DNA of 64,000 nucleotides from Symbiodinium sp. CCMP2592 (GCA_905221615.1 CAJNDT010003446.1:1768800-1832799), one strand, 5' to 3'. Shown: positions 21,056-32,365, counted from the stretch's first letter. The notes: generated from the letters alone by a model not told the origin. A program made the numbers and translations.

Positions 21056-23374
21056 ATGAGGGGGATGCCTTCCGGCATGTCCTTCAAAACCATTTTCATG
21101 CTTTGCCCCTGGATGCTGAGCTTAGCAGGGCCGGTCTTGCCACATGAGTTCAGCGCAGATCCAACTAGGGAAAGCCGCCAGACACAGCTGGAGCACGCCT
21201 TGTCGGGCATCTTTGCGGCACTTCCCAAGACAGCAGAGGGCACTGTGCGATCGACGACAGAAGCTAGGCAGCATGAAGCAAGCGTCTTGAACTGCCACGG
21301 ACATGAGAGCACGTCTTTTCTGCACGTCATGTCAGGCACAATATGCACTGCATCGGCTTTTTGCTCAACTCTACGGATGGCAACTCTATGGGCATAGCCT
21401 CAGCGGATCCATACCGGTCAACACCGCAGACTCAGCGATGCTTCTTACATTCGGGGCGAAAATGTCCAGCAATGTGACACAGTGGCTGCATGCTCGCCTT
21501 TCCGACGGTGGGCTAAGCATTACCGACCTGGCAACACTGGCAGCGATCATTGAGGAGATGGTCCACGAGGAGGCAGACATGCGTCTAGCTGCAGCTTTCC
21601 GTGCGCTGCAGATGTCGAAACAGACACCCCTGACCCGAAACGAGTCGACCTCGGTTCTCGAAGCCTACATGGCCAGTTTCGTGATGGGCGTGGAGATGGG
21701 CGACCTGGGAAGCGAAAGCGACGCGTCTGAATGGCGGTTGTTTGGCATCTTGTATCTGTAGAAACAGAAGGCACTTATCTGTGCAATGCATGTTGGGACG
21801 GGTCGTCTTGAGAGCTAAGCTTTGCACTAGCATGTGTGGTTCTGGCTGAGGTATGTTGGAGCTGGTGCAGGAGGTGCCAGAGCAGTACCCCACCTGGCCT
21901 GCAACGCAAGAGTTTCTACAGGGCATCCAAGCAAAGATATTTCAGAATTCCTCGTCGCTGTCGTTTACAGACCTGTCGCAGGTGGTTGCTGCAGTTGACG
22001 AGAAATATGGTCGTTGGCAAAGCCATGAGTGCGGCGCATTGAAGGCAGAACTCTTGCAAAATGAGGAGCATCCCGGTACTGGCAGAGTTCGCTTGAGCGA
22101 CTTTTACAGCATGGCATTGAAGGGAGGGCAATGGCAATTCAGCGAAAGCAGTTCATACCTTCGCCAAATCGGTGCCCTTGATGAAACAGACCCGCAAATT
22201 CTGCGGGTTGTGGTTCCGAACTACATCCTCGGGCTCTCCAACTGCATAGCTGCTTCCAGCTATTACATGGTTTGTTGCATCAACGAGTGTGACGCGCACC
22301 TGACGCGGCTGGAGGAGGCCCTGCAGTCTCATCAGGCAACTGTGGAGGCTGGGCTTCGTTTCATCATCACTTTTCTTGTTTTCCAGGCCTTGAGGCATGC
22401 AACCTTCGCAGGCAATCCTGCTGGCTCTGAACCACACGGTCGCTCCCAGTTTGCAGCGGCGCCTGTCAGACATTGCCGCGCACCACAGCGGCCTGGTGCC
22501 ACTCCACGGCCGGCTCTTCGCCCAGTGGCTTCATCACCTCTACCCCCACGAGTGTCCTTATCCGCACATGTCCGGGACTACGAGCCCGATCCGGCCAGAG
22601 GTCTTCGAAGAAGAGAGCGGCCAGGCGGCTGAAGCTTCCGAAGAAGAGATGATTCAGCATGTGGAAGGAGCACCTTGGAGGGCAGCCCCAACTCACGAGG
22701 ACGGGGCTTCTGGCAATCCAAGGGTGTCTGTTTCGTCGAGTTCCTATATCCCATGAAGAGAGTGTCCACTCCACGTTCGGATCAATCTCCGAGAGGGGTC
22801 CAGTGGTTGTCAAGATTGTTATGCCAGTGCAACCTCGCTAGAGACATTCGGGTCCGTTGTGGTTCGGTGTTTGCAGAAGAAAATTGTGCATACTTGCGGC
22901 ATGGTGCTGCGGGATGGTTCTGGAAGCATAAGAGCTTTTGGTGGGCAGGTTAACGCGAAAGTCTGCGTGCCCGTAGTCAACGCATTCCATTCAATAAGAA
23001 GTCGTTAGTCGTTCGTGATCTGTTTGTGGGCGTCGGCTGGTGCCGCATTCGGAAGACGAGACGCCTTTACCCTCTTACGAGCTCGAGACTTCGTGGCGTA
23101 GGCTGCGCAGACTGCACCTGAGGAGGGGATGTGCTCCCACATGTGGTCCATGGAGGAGGAGCTCATTGATCCAGCGGCTCAAGGATTGACGCGGCTTCTA
23201 AAGGAACCGCAGAGCCAGGCTGTTGGGGCGCAGCGTTTGGCTGCAGTTCTAGCCGCCCTTTGCATCTTCAGTGCTTTCGGCTCCACCTTCGCTGCCAAGG
23301 AAGGCTCAGGAAGAAGATGGTACGAGAGCTCAATCAGCGAGCAGCCGGAGAGATCCGCGGTGTACAGCGTATGA
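21056..23374 (+). CDS. secreted/membrane protein of unknown family, five exons, paralog of the 57.8-kb gene
   Basis: Exons 21056-21262, 21336-21708, 21851-22347, 22412-22699 and 23123-23374 join in phase to a 538-residue protein. Alignment with the intronless paralog at 57776 fixes every junction. It has an N-terminal signal peptide, conserved blocks YALHRLFAQLYGWQLYG, RVRLSDFYSMALKGGQW, YYMVCCINECDAHL and GLVPLHGRLFAQWLHHLY with a following ECPYPHMSGTT, a C-terminal hydrophobic helix (AAVLAALCIFSAFGSTFAA) and a final VYSV shared with the paralog. The protein is probably secreted or anchored by its C-terminal helix. I do not recognise the family; the conserved CC and CPYPH motifs suggest a structured extracytosolic domain. 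The four introns (73, 142, 64 and 423 nt) start GC, GA, GC and GA and all end AG followed by G. No frame is broken, so this is an intact gene and not a pseudogene. Confidence 0.82.
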
Positions 23375-23379
23375 TGCAT

Positions 23380-24085
23380 ATGTCAACGCAGCTCGAGATG
23401 TGGCAGACCAAAATCATCAAAAGCAGTCGCATTGGTGTAGACGTCAGCCGTTCTGGTAGGTCTTTGCGGAAAGCGCACGGTAGGCTTCAGAAATTCCTTG
23501 TTGGCTCACATGTCACGTAGCTGCATGTTGCTGAGTCATTCATGTCATTCCACCCTGAGCAGCAGAGACAGACTCCGAGCCAACTCGAGTGAATCATCTT
23601 TGAATAGCAAGACCAAGTACGGATTCGGCTCATCTTGGCAGCATGCAGAGGTTTAGAAGGCAGTGGTACGCCCATTGTTTACATGGCCTGGAATCTGCAC
23701 TGTCGAAGGTTGTCCAACAGCGTGCCGTGACGGAACAATGCCCATTGGTGGTCGCAGCTTTTTTGTCTGTTCAAAACAGCCGCACTCATTTCGTTTTCAG
23801 CTTGACGAGCACAACCCCAAAGACTGCCATCAGAGTCCCTCTTCGTTACCATACGTGTAGGTGGCAACGCAACGCGGGAGAGTCACAAAGCAGCTGGAAA
23901 GAGCATCAGCAGCATCAACTAGAACTGACAGGCATGATTACGGCATTATGCTAGCACTGAAAATTGGATGACAGGGGTACAATCAATCCAACCTTGAGAG
24001 GTGTCAGCCTGTAGCCTCAGTCGCTGGCACGCCAGAAGCCCCAACAGTTCTTTGCGTTCTCGTGGGAAGATGAGCTGCGGCCGCC
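23380..24085. other. no gene recognised
   Basis: The 3' flank of the five-exon gene. Only short motif-less frames on both strands. Confidence 0.4.
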
Positions 24086-24089
24086 CGCA

Positions 24090-24416
24090 GTGCAAGCGAA
24101 CCTTTCGAGGCCGTCTCTGAGCTTGCTGCTGTTCTTTTTGGGGCTCACGGTAGTGCATGGGAACCGGCGCTTCGCGCCAACTTCAGGCATCATAAAGTCG
24201 TCGAAGTGCACAGTCACTCCAATCAGCCTCCGCAATCCCCCTAAGCAGCCACCTTATGCGGACATCCTTGGACCCGGGATCATCTCGAGGCCCGCCGTTG
24301 CACTTCGGATGCAATTGGCAGCTGAAGGGCGGAAAGGGCATGGCCAATGTTGTTATCACCGATGGTCGATGGCTGGGGGCCGGAGGCTAGACACGCGCCT
24401 GATGCAAAGTAATTAA
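24090..24416 (+). CDS. small ORF with signal-peptide-like start, 108 codons
   Basis: From ATG at 24090 the frame starts MQANLSRPSLSLLLFFLGLT followed by VVHGNRRF, a good signal peptide with a probable cleavage after VHG. The remaining 80 residues are basic and Pro-rich with no known motif. It could be a small secreted protein, a first exon, or a chance frame. The hydrophobic start is the only support. Confidence 0.3.
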   Translation: MQANLSRPSLSLLLFFLGLTVVHGNRRFAPTSGIIKSSKCTVTPISLRNPPKQPPYADILGPGIISRPAVALRMQLAAEGRKGHGQCCYHRWSMAGGRRLDTRLMQSN

Positions 24417-24681
24417 AGCGGATTGGCCAGGGAGTGATTATGCAGCTATCTAACCAATCTAGCATTGCCTCGAAGGGGACCTCCTCACGACAAGACACCA
24501 GAAGCAACCGAGCAGCGTGGACCAGAACAGAACCTCTCAGGTTCTGCCGCTGCGGCCTGGAGTTCTGTTCAGAAGCGTGCTTCGTATCTGCATGGCATTC
24601 GGAGCACCAGTCGCTTGGTTGCCTTAAGTTGCCTTGTTTCATGTCTTTCAGGTGCAGGCGTGCGGACATGAGCAAGACTGA

Positions 24682-24772
24682 CTTACCTTGTGTGAGTAGG
24701 GAATGGAGGAATCGGGTACAATCATAACTACTATTACTACTATTCTTCCATTCCCTACTAACCCAAGGTAAG
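24682..24772. mobile_element. short inverted-repeat element, 91 bp
   Basis: The ends CTTACCTTGTGTGAGTAGGG and CCCTACTAACCCAAGGTAAG are inverted complements; the match extends to about 26 bp with few mismatches, around a 38-nt AT-rich loop. There is no coding capacity. It resembles the other intron-sized elements in the window but belongs to none of the named families. No clear target duplication was seen. Confidence 0.65.
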
Positions 24773-24789
24773 AAGAAGCCTCTGCAGCA

Positions 24790-26575
24790 TCCAAGGCTAG
24801 CATGCCCACAGGCTGCTCAGATCAAGGAGGACCTGGAGAAACGGGAAAGTATCAGTATCTGGCACGGCTTCGCTTGGCTTTCACATCATGCCTGCTGAAG
24901 CATCGGAGGCTTGTAACTGCGCGCACACCACCATGCAGGTTCTCCCAGCAGAATAGAGCAGACAAAATGAGGATCTGCTAAAGGTCAGATGTCAGTTGTT
25001 CTTCTGACGCATCCTGGCTCGTTGTCATATCTCTCTATATATATATATATGTATGTATATGCAGCTTCGCTATAATTCTCGCAGCGGCCTAGCTGAGAGG
25101 ATCTGGAGGCACGGAAGAACAGCGGCCTAGGGGAGCGGAGCACTACGGGTCAGCTTGTGGCCGTGGCACTCAGTGGGATCCCATGGCCTGCCAGCGCCAA
25201 GTTCGAGAGATGTCTCGCTGAGGCACGAGACCCATGCGTTTTTGATGGATATGCTAACTGCGACCAATGCCTTGTCATGGCGGTAGCCCACGTAGAGAAA
25301 GACGGAAGGCTGGCAGTTGCATGATATCTAAAGCCTGAAGCATTGACAGCCATTGCTTGCACGAGGCAAAGAAAGCTGTTGAGCTGCGGTCCCACTGAGG
25401 CCGTGGCTCTCTCCAGGACACGCCCGGCAGACTTCGGCGGACAGCTGCAGGTGATCTCGCCGAAATAAATCACGAACGTGAAAGGGGATGGAAGGTGCCG
25501 AAGTGTAGTCGACTAGTCTGGGCTACTAGCCCCTTCGATCTGGTGTGCAGCGAGCACGATGCCCTGTCTGTCGCAGCGGCAGCTACTGCAGTCGGGGTGG
25601 GCATTTTTGAAGGCCAGGCTCCCGGGTCTTGCCATAGCCATGTTTTCGCAAGACCCCATGGTATGCCCTGCCATGGCTGAGGTGCCGAGCGCGGAGACCA
25701 AGGCCACGAGCCTGAAGAATAAGAATGACAAATTTCAGTTTTCACGGGGATGTGCCGTCTCGGAGTCTCAGCTTTGCGATGAGTTTTAGGTGCAAGTTGC
25801 GGCTCTGATTGCGAAGCCATATCAACAAAAAACCTGTGCGGACGTGTGCTGCTGGTGTTTGGAATTCTGTATATCCTCTCAGCATTTGCGCAGCATCCCT
25901 AAGAATGAAAGCCCCTGATGCATCACAATGTCCATTTGTCCAATCATCCGCTGAGGGGCGAAGATTTAGCCGATGGTACAGTAGCAGCCAACAGCTGCAA
26001 CATCCACGACAGCATGACAGTAAGTGTCGTCGTTGCGCAATGGACATCAACAGTACATCAACAAGAGATTCAGCATGGCGTATCCTGGAAACAACTGATC
26101 AATCATCACCCCCGTGGTCGACAGTATGGCAGGAAAAGTTCAGAAAAGGATGGGCAGTTGGAATGTTGGGGCAGAAGCACTGCTGTCCGTATACAAGTAG
26201 ACCAAGTGGCAGGGCTTTGCTGTTCCTGGCTCTTGCCGTGGGCTGTAGTCGCTGCAATCGCACTTGAAGCAGCTGTTACCACCTAGACAACTTTCTTTCA
26301 GGGAAAGCTTCCACCGGCAGCTCGGCCAAAGGTACGGAATGATGACAGCCAGGACCTTCATTATCATCGCGATGTAGACATACATAGATGGCTATGATAC
26401 TTCGAACAGCCAGACTTTATAGTAACTAAAAAGTAAGTAGTATCCTGCCTGTCTGCTGACAGGGCGTGGACGACTCAGCCAAGAGTGGAGGCGGGCACGC
26501 CGCTGTTTTTGTAGAACTGGAAGTGTCAACATTCATTGGTGTTGATGCCGCCGTTCGCCCGAGCACGTGGGTAAT
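24790..26575. other. no gene recognised
   Basis: Contains a short (TA)n at about 25030-25050. Frames on both strands up to about 150 codons are motif-free and overlap each other. Nothing can be supported. Confidence 0.4.
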
Positions 26576-26924
26576 TTCACAACATGAGCGCAATTAGGGA
26601 TCCTTGCTGGGTAGGGATCTTATATCAGGGGTCCGACAGTTGCGGGTCCCTACACGTGCTGCAACAAATGCCGGCAGGCAGCTCCCCAGCTGCTGAAAAG
26701 GATGCCCGTGGTACCACTGCGAAAACGAAGGACTTGCACCTTGGGAAGCAGAGCTTAAGACTGTCCCAGGGCGTTTGGGCAAAAAGTTCGACCCACAAGA
26801 ACTGCTTAGCTCCCGAGGCTTGCAGGTATCCAGAGATGGAGACGCGAAAGCCAAGCGAACTTCCAGACTGTCGGAGATCCCATTGGCAACGGCTCCTTGA
26901 TCTCAAAGACATGGAAACTACTCC

Positions 26925-27144
26925 TAGTACTGCTACTGTTACTGCCATAACTGCCACTACAGGTAGCAGTGGTGGTAGCGGTAGTAGCAGTGGTAGAGCA
27001 GGAGTTGGAGGAGGAGTAGCAGTAGAAGAAGAGGTACAAGTTGATATAGACGCAGCAGTGGTTGTGGTAGTGGCAATGATAGCAGTAGTAGTCGTGCTAG
27101 AAGAAGTAGAAGTAAAAGCAGATAGAAGTAGCAGTAGCCGTAGC

Positions 27145-27218
<74 letters not shown>

Positions 27219-27300
27219 TAGTGGTAGTAGTGGTGGTAGTGGTAGTAGGAGTAGGAGCAACAGCAGCAGGAGCTACCACTATTACCACTACCACTACCAC
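26925..27300. repeat. (AGT)n/(GTA)n triplet tract
   Basis: A degenerate AGT/GGT-rich triplet region, purest at 27140-27215, ending in TACCACTACCAC repeats. It lies just upstream of the first kinase exon, so probably in an intron or the 5' flank of the kinase gene. The poly-Ser and poly-Leu frames are artefacts. Confidence 0.95.
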
Positions 27301-27465
27301 TACAGTTACCACTGGCGCCACTAACACCAGCACCACCACGACCGCTGTAGAGGTCGTGCAGCTTGTGGAAGCGCAACTCTCTGTTACCTCGCAGAGTGTG
27401 TAAGAGCAGACAGCAAACCAACTCGTCCCAGAGAAGAGTCCTAGGGTCATCGTGCGCTGCCAGAG

Positions 27466-30400
27466 GCTCTTATGGGCAGGTCACCAGGGTCCGCCACAAG
27501 GACACCGGTGAGCCGCGCGGCAAGCCAACTCTGGTTTTGAGGCGCCAATGTTCAACGCGTGATGTATAGACTGGAAAGCAGCAAGCAGGAAATAAAGGTG
27601 AAGAAGCCTTCAGGACGTCTGGATACCAGTCATTCAGTTGTTAGCTCGCATAACTGAGGATCTTTGCGATGAAAGCAGTCCCCAAGCAGAAGATCCGAGA
27701 TCAAGGCATGCTAGACGCTTGGCTGAGACAACACTTCGGAAATCTCTCCGGTTAGGTCATGTGCAGACATGAATACAGAACATCGCCACCCCCAGGCTCC
27801 AAAGCCTTGCAAGGCATCTCTGTCTGCGAATGCCCCATGGATCCTCTACCCTAAATGCGGGCACATGCCTAGCGGATCCGGCTCGGAAATGCTGGCGCTT
27901 CGCAATTGTGCAAAGGCTACTTTTGGTAAGTGGAAGGTCGCCTCCAGGGCTTGTGCACCGCGAGAGTTGGCCCCGTCTTGAAAGTCCTGTACCCCATGAG
28001 AGTATCCCAGTGCAGGAAGCGACTCTAAGTTCTGAAGTGACTTCACTTCGAACGAGGCTTACCTCATGCGCGAAATTCGGACGCAGATGCAACTCACCCA
28101 CCCATGCTTCCTGCCTGCAAAGCATTGCACAGAGACGTGTGCCTTCAAGAGGTTTCGTGACTAGAGGCTCCTGTGGCCTCCGCAAAGGCATGCAAACCTC
28201 AGGCATTGTGCAGTTGCACTACTACTTCGAAGATGAGCACCATGTGCTTCTTTTGCTGGAGTATGCCAACGGTGGCTCCCTTTTCTCTCTTCTAAGGCTC
28301 GGAGCTGTGACGAGTAGGACTTCTAATGCCGCTCGTGTACGCAACTGCGCCACTACAAAATGATGTTGTTACACATAGAACGAGTTTTTACAGACCCCTC
28401 GTAGTAACCCCTATAGGCCGCTTTGAAAGGAACCCTATTCTAGTTGTTACACATTACCTTCTGGAGGCAACATGGCCAGCTACCTGAAGCTGAAGCGGCG
28501 AGGTGCTCTGCCAGCACCGCAATCTTTCTGATGTGCCTGCTTTTTATCTGTTGGCATGTCACAAATTCAATGAAAAGCTCATTCGATTTCACAAGCCAGA
28601 GTGCCAACTGCTGTGCCCCTTGTGCCACAAGGTACTATGTTGATGTGGCCCGTGCTCTCATGCACTTGCACAAGCATGGGATTGCATCTTGGCCACAAGA
28701 GCTGGGAGGCCCGGGTGGCCGCGTCATGCTGCGTCCCTTGTGTGGGATGGCCGGGCCGGGGCGTAGGCAGGGTGCGGCCTCAGGCCGCTCTTAACAAGCT
28801 AGCGCTAGAAACGATGGCGCGTGTCAAGTGCATTCATAAAACCGGTCCGCAGCCGAAAGCATTTCCTCAAGAGTCATGCTACTGAATAGATGCCACGAGT
28901 GGGAGCAACTTGCATCTTGGTTCTCGGACCCAGCACAAGAGAGTGACCTACGAAAGCGCCTCCCGTTGAGGTGCACAGGGACTTAAAGCCGGAGAACATC
29001 CTCATGTGTGGCGACCCTCCGACAAAGGCCAGCTCCAACGGAACCCGAAACTGTGCTTGTGATACTACTCCAAAATTCCAAATCAGTGCAAGCAAGGCTT
29101 GTGTTGCACAGCAGAATCTGCAACATTGACACCTGCACACTCCACAGAATTGGGGTGTGCCGCACTATGCCGCACTGGACTCATGGTTCGCATCCTTGTC
29201 ACACCGTTTAAATGGCCGCCTCTACTGTTCAACATAGTCAATGAACGAATGTTCCAACGTCGTCTTCTTCAGCATCCATAATCTAGAAGCTCCGCTGCCA
29301 TGTTCTGAAGTGTGCTGCGTCGCGAGATCAACCAGATCCCGGGAGTCCGTATGCCAAGCTTAGTTGATGGAAGCATCCATCGGGATGTTCCGTTCCTCGC
29401 CTCCTTCGGACTCCCTTTCAACGCGGAATCGATGCTCCAGCAGCATCATGCAGCCCACTCGCTCACAGAGAGACATGTCTACCGGCACGGTACCTATCGC
29501 CCTTTACACAGGCCAAGCTTGCGGACTTCGGTTGGTGCGCAGAGCTCGAGAAAGGCGGCGCGCCGCGGAACACATTCTGCCTTTCGGCCGAGGATCACAG
29601 AGAGTACGAGCGCATCCTTTTGCAGACTTGAGACCGATTTATGCATCATGAGATCGTTAAATTCTCAAGCATCGTTGACTGATTGTGGCATGGAAGATAG
29701 TCGTGCGCATTACCATCAGCGTGGTCCATCTTTCGAGCTCTCAGAAAAACAGCTACCATCCAAGGCGGTACGTGGGACTACCTCTCCCCGGAGATGGCAC
29801 GAGCCTAGGAAAAAAGCAAGCAAGATCGCTGTGCATCACAATCCTGTGTGACTTGTGCATCTCCTGACCTTTGCTGCAGTATGCCCAGGTGGAGAACCAG
29901 CCTCACAACAACAAAGTCGACATCTGGGCCACAGGTACGGCGAACAGCAAACTGGTTTCTCTGCAGTGTGTCTGGATAGCTGCCCCCGTTGTTGTAAAGA
30001 TACTGTCGTGCTGCATCAACTCGGTTTGTGATCTTCTCCAGTTTCCCAGCTTTGTCTCTGCTGCACTTGAAGCCATGCAGGTGTTCTCCTGTTCGAGATG
30101 CTGACCGGCAGAGCTCCGTTTTCCGCACCAAGACACCCGGCAGGAACATTTAGCACCGGCGTTCAGTAGCGAGATGGAGAGCAAGAGGGGCAAGAGCAAA
30201 TAACGTGAGGGAGTCCGTTGTCTCTTCCTTCATCCGGGCCCTTCTGTCTGCAAACTTGTGCAGTGCCGTATTAGTTCCGGCCAGTCTCCTGCGAGCATGT
30301 CAGGTCCAGCCAAGGCCACGGATCGCATTCGCAAAGTGGATCTGCAGGCTCGAGCCCGGTGGCCCTACCAGTAGCGGCCCTAGCGAGCCAAGTTCCCCTG

Positions 30401-30941
30401 CTGTGGAAGTACTTGGGAGGTGCCTGGTTACGTGCCGCCACTGGCCGCAGACTTGATGCAAAAGCTCTTGGTTCGTGAGCCTGCGAAGCGACCTGGCCCG
30501 GTGAGGCTTCTGCTTGTGCTGATCTGCTGACCTGTTCCTAGCGCGTTTGGTGGGTGTCGCTGTCACTGCTCTGCGAATGACGAACCTGAGGCGAATCGGG
30601 CTGTCGGACCGGGGGGCTTTCAACGTGATGTCTTGACTCCTCCAGAAAACCCGAATTCGGAACAGTGTCTCCACAGGCTTCATAAGTTACAGCAGCCCAT
30701 GTCCCTAAAGACTTGCCTTTCCTGACCTAGCTCGAAAAAGGCAGAGTGATGGGGTTTCTTCCTGGGTATTTGTCAAAATTAGGGTCCCTTTTTGGGTACC
30801 CTAAATATTAAGTGCCGTACTATATTAGGGACCCAAAAAGGGACCATATTTTTGACAACCACCCTCCTGGAGAGCCAGGACGCTCTGAAGCACAATTGGA
30901 TTGCCCTCCAAGTGCCTGGTACATCCCTGGAGCTGACCAAG
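27466..30941 (+). CDS. Aurora-like Ser/Thr protein kinase domain in 13 exons
   Basis: A complete kinase domain is recovered by joining 27466-27523, 27659-27716, 28057-28105, 28203-28296, 28632-28683, 28971-29027, 29512-29578, 29765-29802, 29889-29934, 30081-30139, 30315-30347, 30420-30500 and 30879 to about 30941; all phases agree. Motifs in order: GSYGQV (Gly loop), FAMKAV (ATP Lys), MREIRTQ (helix C Glu), HRDLKPEN (catalytic loop), ADFGW (Mg loop; W after DFG as in Aurora kinases), GTWDYLSPEMA (the APE region), KVDIWATG, REPAKR and DALKHNWI. All catalytic residues are present, so the enzyme should phosphorylate Ser/Thr substrates. The assignment as Aurora-like rests on DFGW and GTWDYL and is tentative. 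Of 12 introns, 10 begin with GC and 2 with GT; all acceptors are followed by G. The N-terminal exons and true start lie upstream and were not found; C-terminal exons may continue past 31 kb. Confidence 0.85.
28365..28454. repeat. 12-bp direct repeat bounding a 90-bp intronic segment
   Basis: GTTGTTACACAT occurs at 28365-28376 and 28443-28454, bracketing a segment with CCCCTCGTAG and AACCCCTATAGG motifs like those in the short elements elsewhere. It lies in a kinase intron. It may be an inserted element with long target duplications. Confidence 0.5.
30764..30864. mobile_element. family B inverted-repeat element, copy 1, in a kinase intron
   Basis: The ends GGGTATTTGTCAAAATTAGG and ATATTTTTGACAACCACCC are inverted complements; inside, GGGTCCCTTTTTGGGTACCC faces GGGACCCAAAAAGGGACC. 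The direct repeat TCCT flanks both sides (30760-30763 and 30865-30868). It has no ORF. It lies in the last resolved kinase intron (30501-30878), ending 14 nt before the acceptor. Confidence 0.75.
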
Positions 30942-30977
30942 GCTTGCGAAGTGCCCCACTTCCATGGGTTAAGTGAG

Positions 30978-31090
30978 TTAATGTAGGAACCTGATTAAGA
31001 TACCCTGGAGCCTATAACCCCGAAATAGTAGGCTTCATAAAAAGAACCCCGATAAAGGCCCAAGGTTTCTTAATCAAGTTCGTACATTAA
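30978..31090. mobile_element. inverted-repeat element with TTAA at both ends
   Basis: TTAATGTAGGAACCTGATTA at the left and TAATCAAGTTCGTACATTAA at the right are inverted complements (about 26 bp including flanking bases, few mismatches). TTAA at both ends can be read as part of the inverted repeat or as a piggyBac-type target duplication. The interior has no coding capacity. Confidence 0.65.
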
Positions 31091-31129
31091 GCGCTAGGAT
31101 TGCTTTTGACTTCGCTTCACAGCTCTCGA

Positions 31130-32200
31130 TAGCCCTTGGCAGTCCACCGCCGATGTTGGCGTTGCGAAGCAGCTGGAGCTTGCTGCGAGGCCTGGAAAAG
31201 CATGCCACAGGGCCATAGAGTCGCTTCTGAGGTGTCGATGCGTTCAGTTTCTTGCTTCGCGTCACTACTTCCACTCGAGATGCCAAGAGGTGCAGCTGGT
31301 GTGAACAAGTGGGAGTTTCCGAAAGTTAGGGGTACTTTTTTGGGGGTCCTTATAATCAGGATCCTACTATTCAGGGGACTAGATTAGGGTCCCCTATTTT
31401 CGGAAACTCCCAAGTATCTACGGCGCTCAGTGCGTGCCTTGATGTTCCTGATGCTAGGCCGCCGACTCCGAACAAGGCCCGCGCAGCTGCAGCATCTCTG
31501 CATGTCCTTCCCTACGGGACCATGTACCCATATAGGGAGTACTTTAAGGCCGATGTATATACTATTTAGGACCCTTAGGGCTTGGCAGGGTTGAAACAGG
31601 ACAGTTCAGAAGAAGGAAGCCAGACACGCAAAGCACCTTGAAGGTTGTGCAGCCGCTAGCTCCACCTGCTGCCACAAAGGAGGTCACGGTCGACAGGCCC
31701 GTCGCAACTCGCAGTGCATGAGTTGAAGAGTTAGAACATGCTACTTGTAGCATATCACTTAGCACGCCCCGCATCCTGAGACGTGCTATCACGCCGCAGG
31801 GGACCCGGGCCAAGCTCCTATGCGGAGGCTTGGGAGTGTCAGTGTCCTCAAATCGATGCTTTTCCCCAAGCTTTGCCCAGTAAGGCATTGATTGTCCACA
31901 GGCCGTGCCAGAGAGCAGCCCAAACACGGCATCCCCAGCATCGACGCTCTCAGTGGCACCTGCTGGAGTTCGGCATCGAGGCAGGTGACTCAGTATTCCA
32001 AGCTACAGGTAGTATAGCATAGTACAACTAAGTAGAAAAGGACCATCAGGGAATGGTATTACTGCATATTCCGACCCTATGTTGGGCTTTCGTGTCAAGT
32101 CAATGTTGGGACTCTTCGCTTGGTCCTCTTTGGCAGGCTATTCCGATGGGGACGGCAGCTTGGCGCCATCGTGAAGTGTTTTCAGAAGCTCCAGGTCCAT
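31130..32200 (+). CDS. unassigned candidate exons after the kinase domain
   Basis: Several frames read like low-complexity coding sequence. About 31415-31545 gives STALSACLDVPDARPPTPNK. About 31610-31735 gives STLKVVQPLAPPAATKEVTV. About 31904-31980 gives AVPESSPNTASPASTLSVAP after a CCACAG acceptor. About 32140-32199 gives LFRWGRQLGAIVKCFQKLQ. They could be the C-terminal tail of the kinase or a separate gene. Phases were not linked and no known domain is visible. Confidence 0.25.
31311..31411 (+). mobile_element. family A inverted-repeat (introner-like) element, copy 1
   Basis: Starts GGGAGTTTCCGAAAGTTAGG and ends CCTATTTTCGGAAACTCCC, with the family's core GGGGTCCTTATAATCAGGAT. The direct repeat AAGT flanks both sides. 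Because of the duplication, GT precedes and AAG follows the element, so it could be spliced as an intron, though excision at AAGT would not restore the original frame exactly. Confidence 0.85.
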
Positions 32201-32234
32201 GCGGTCAGAAGCAGGTGCCGGCAACCAAAACGAT

Positions 32235-32315
32235 AGCAAGAGTAGTAGTAGTAGTAGTAGTAGCAGTAGCAGTAGTAGTAGCAGTAGCAGTAGTAGTAGG
32301 AGTAGGAGTAGGAGT

Positions 32316-32352
<37 letters not shown>

Positions 32353-32365
32353 AGGAGTAGTAGGA
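32235..32365. repeat. (AGT)n / (AGGAGC)n tract
   Basis: AGTAGTAGT grading through AGCAGT into GGAGTA and GAGCAG repeats. The Val/Ala/Gly and Leu frames are artefacts. Confidence 0.95.

Noticed and set aside
23169..23176. GGCTCAAG as an SL relic
   Set aside because: It lies inside exon 5 of the 21-kb gene (…PAAQG…) and is ordinary coding sequence.
21056..23374. Initial reading of the 21-kb locus as a frameshifted pseudogene
   Set aside because: All apparent frame breaks disappear when four GC/GA-AG introns are removed, giving a 538-residue protein aligned end to end with the paralog.
28971..29027. Separate kinase fragments interpreted as scattered pseudogene pieces
   Set aside because: Thirteen exons join in phase with every catalytic motif intact and in order, so a single spliced gene is the simpler reading.
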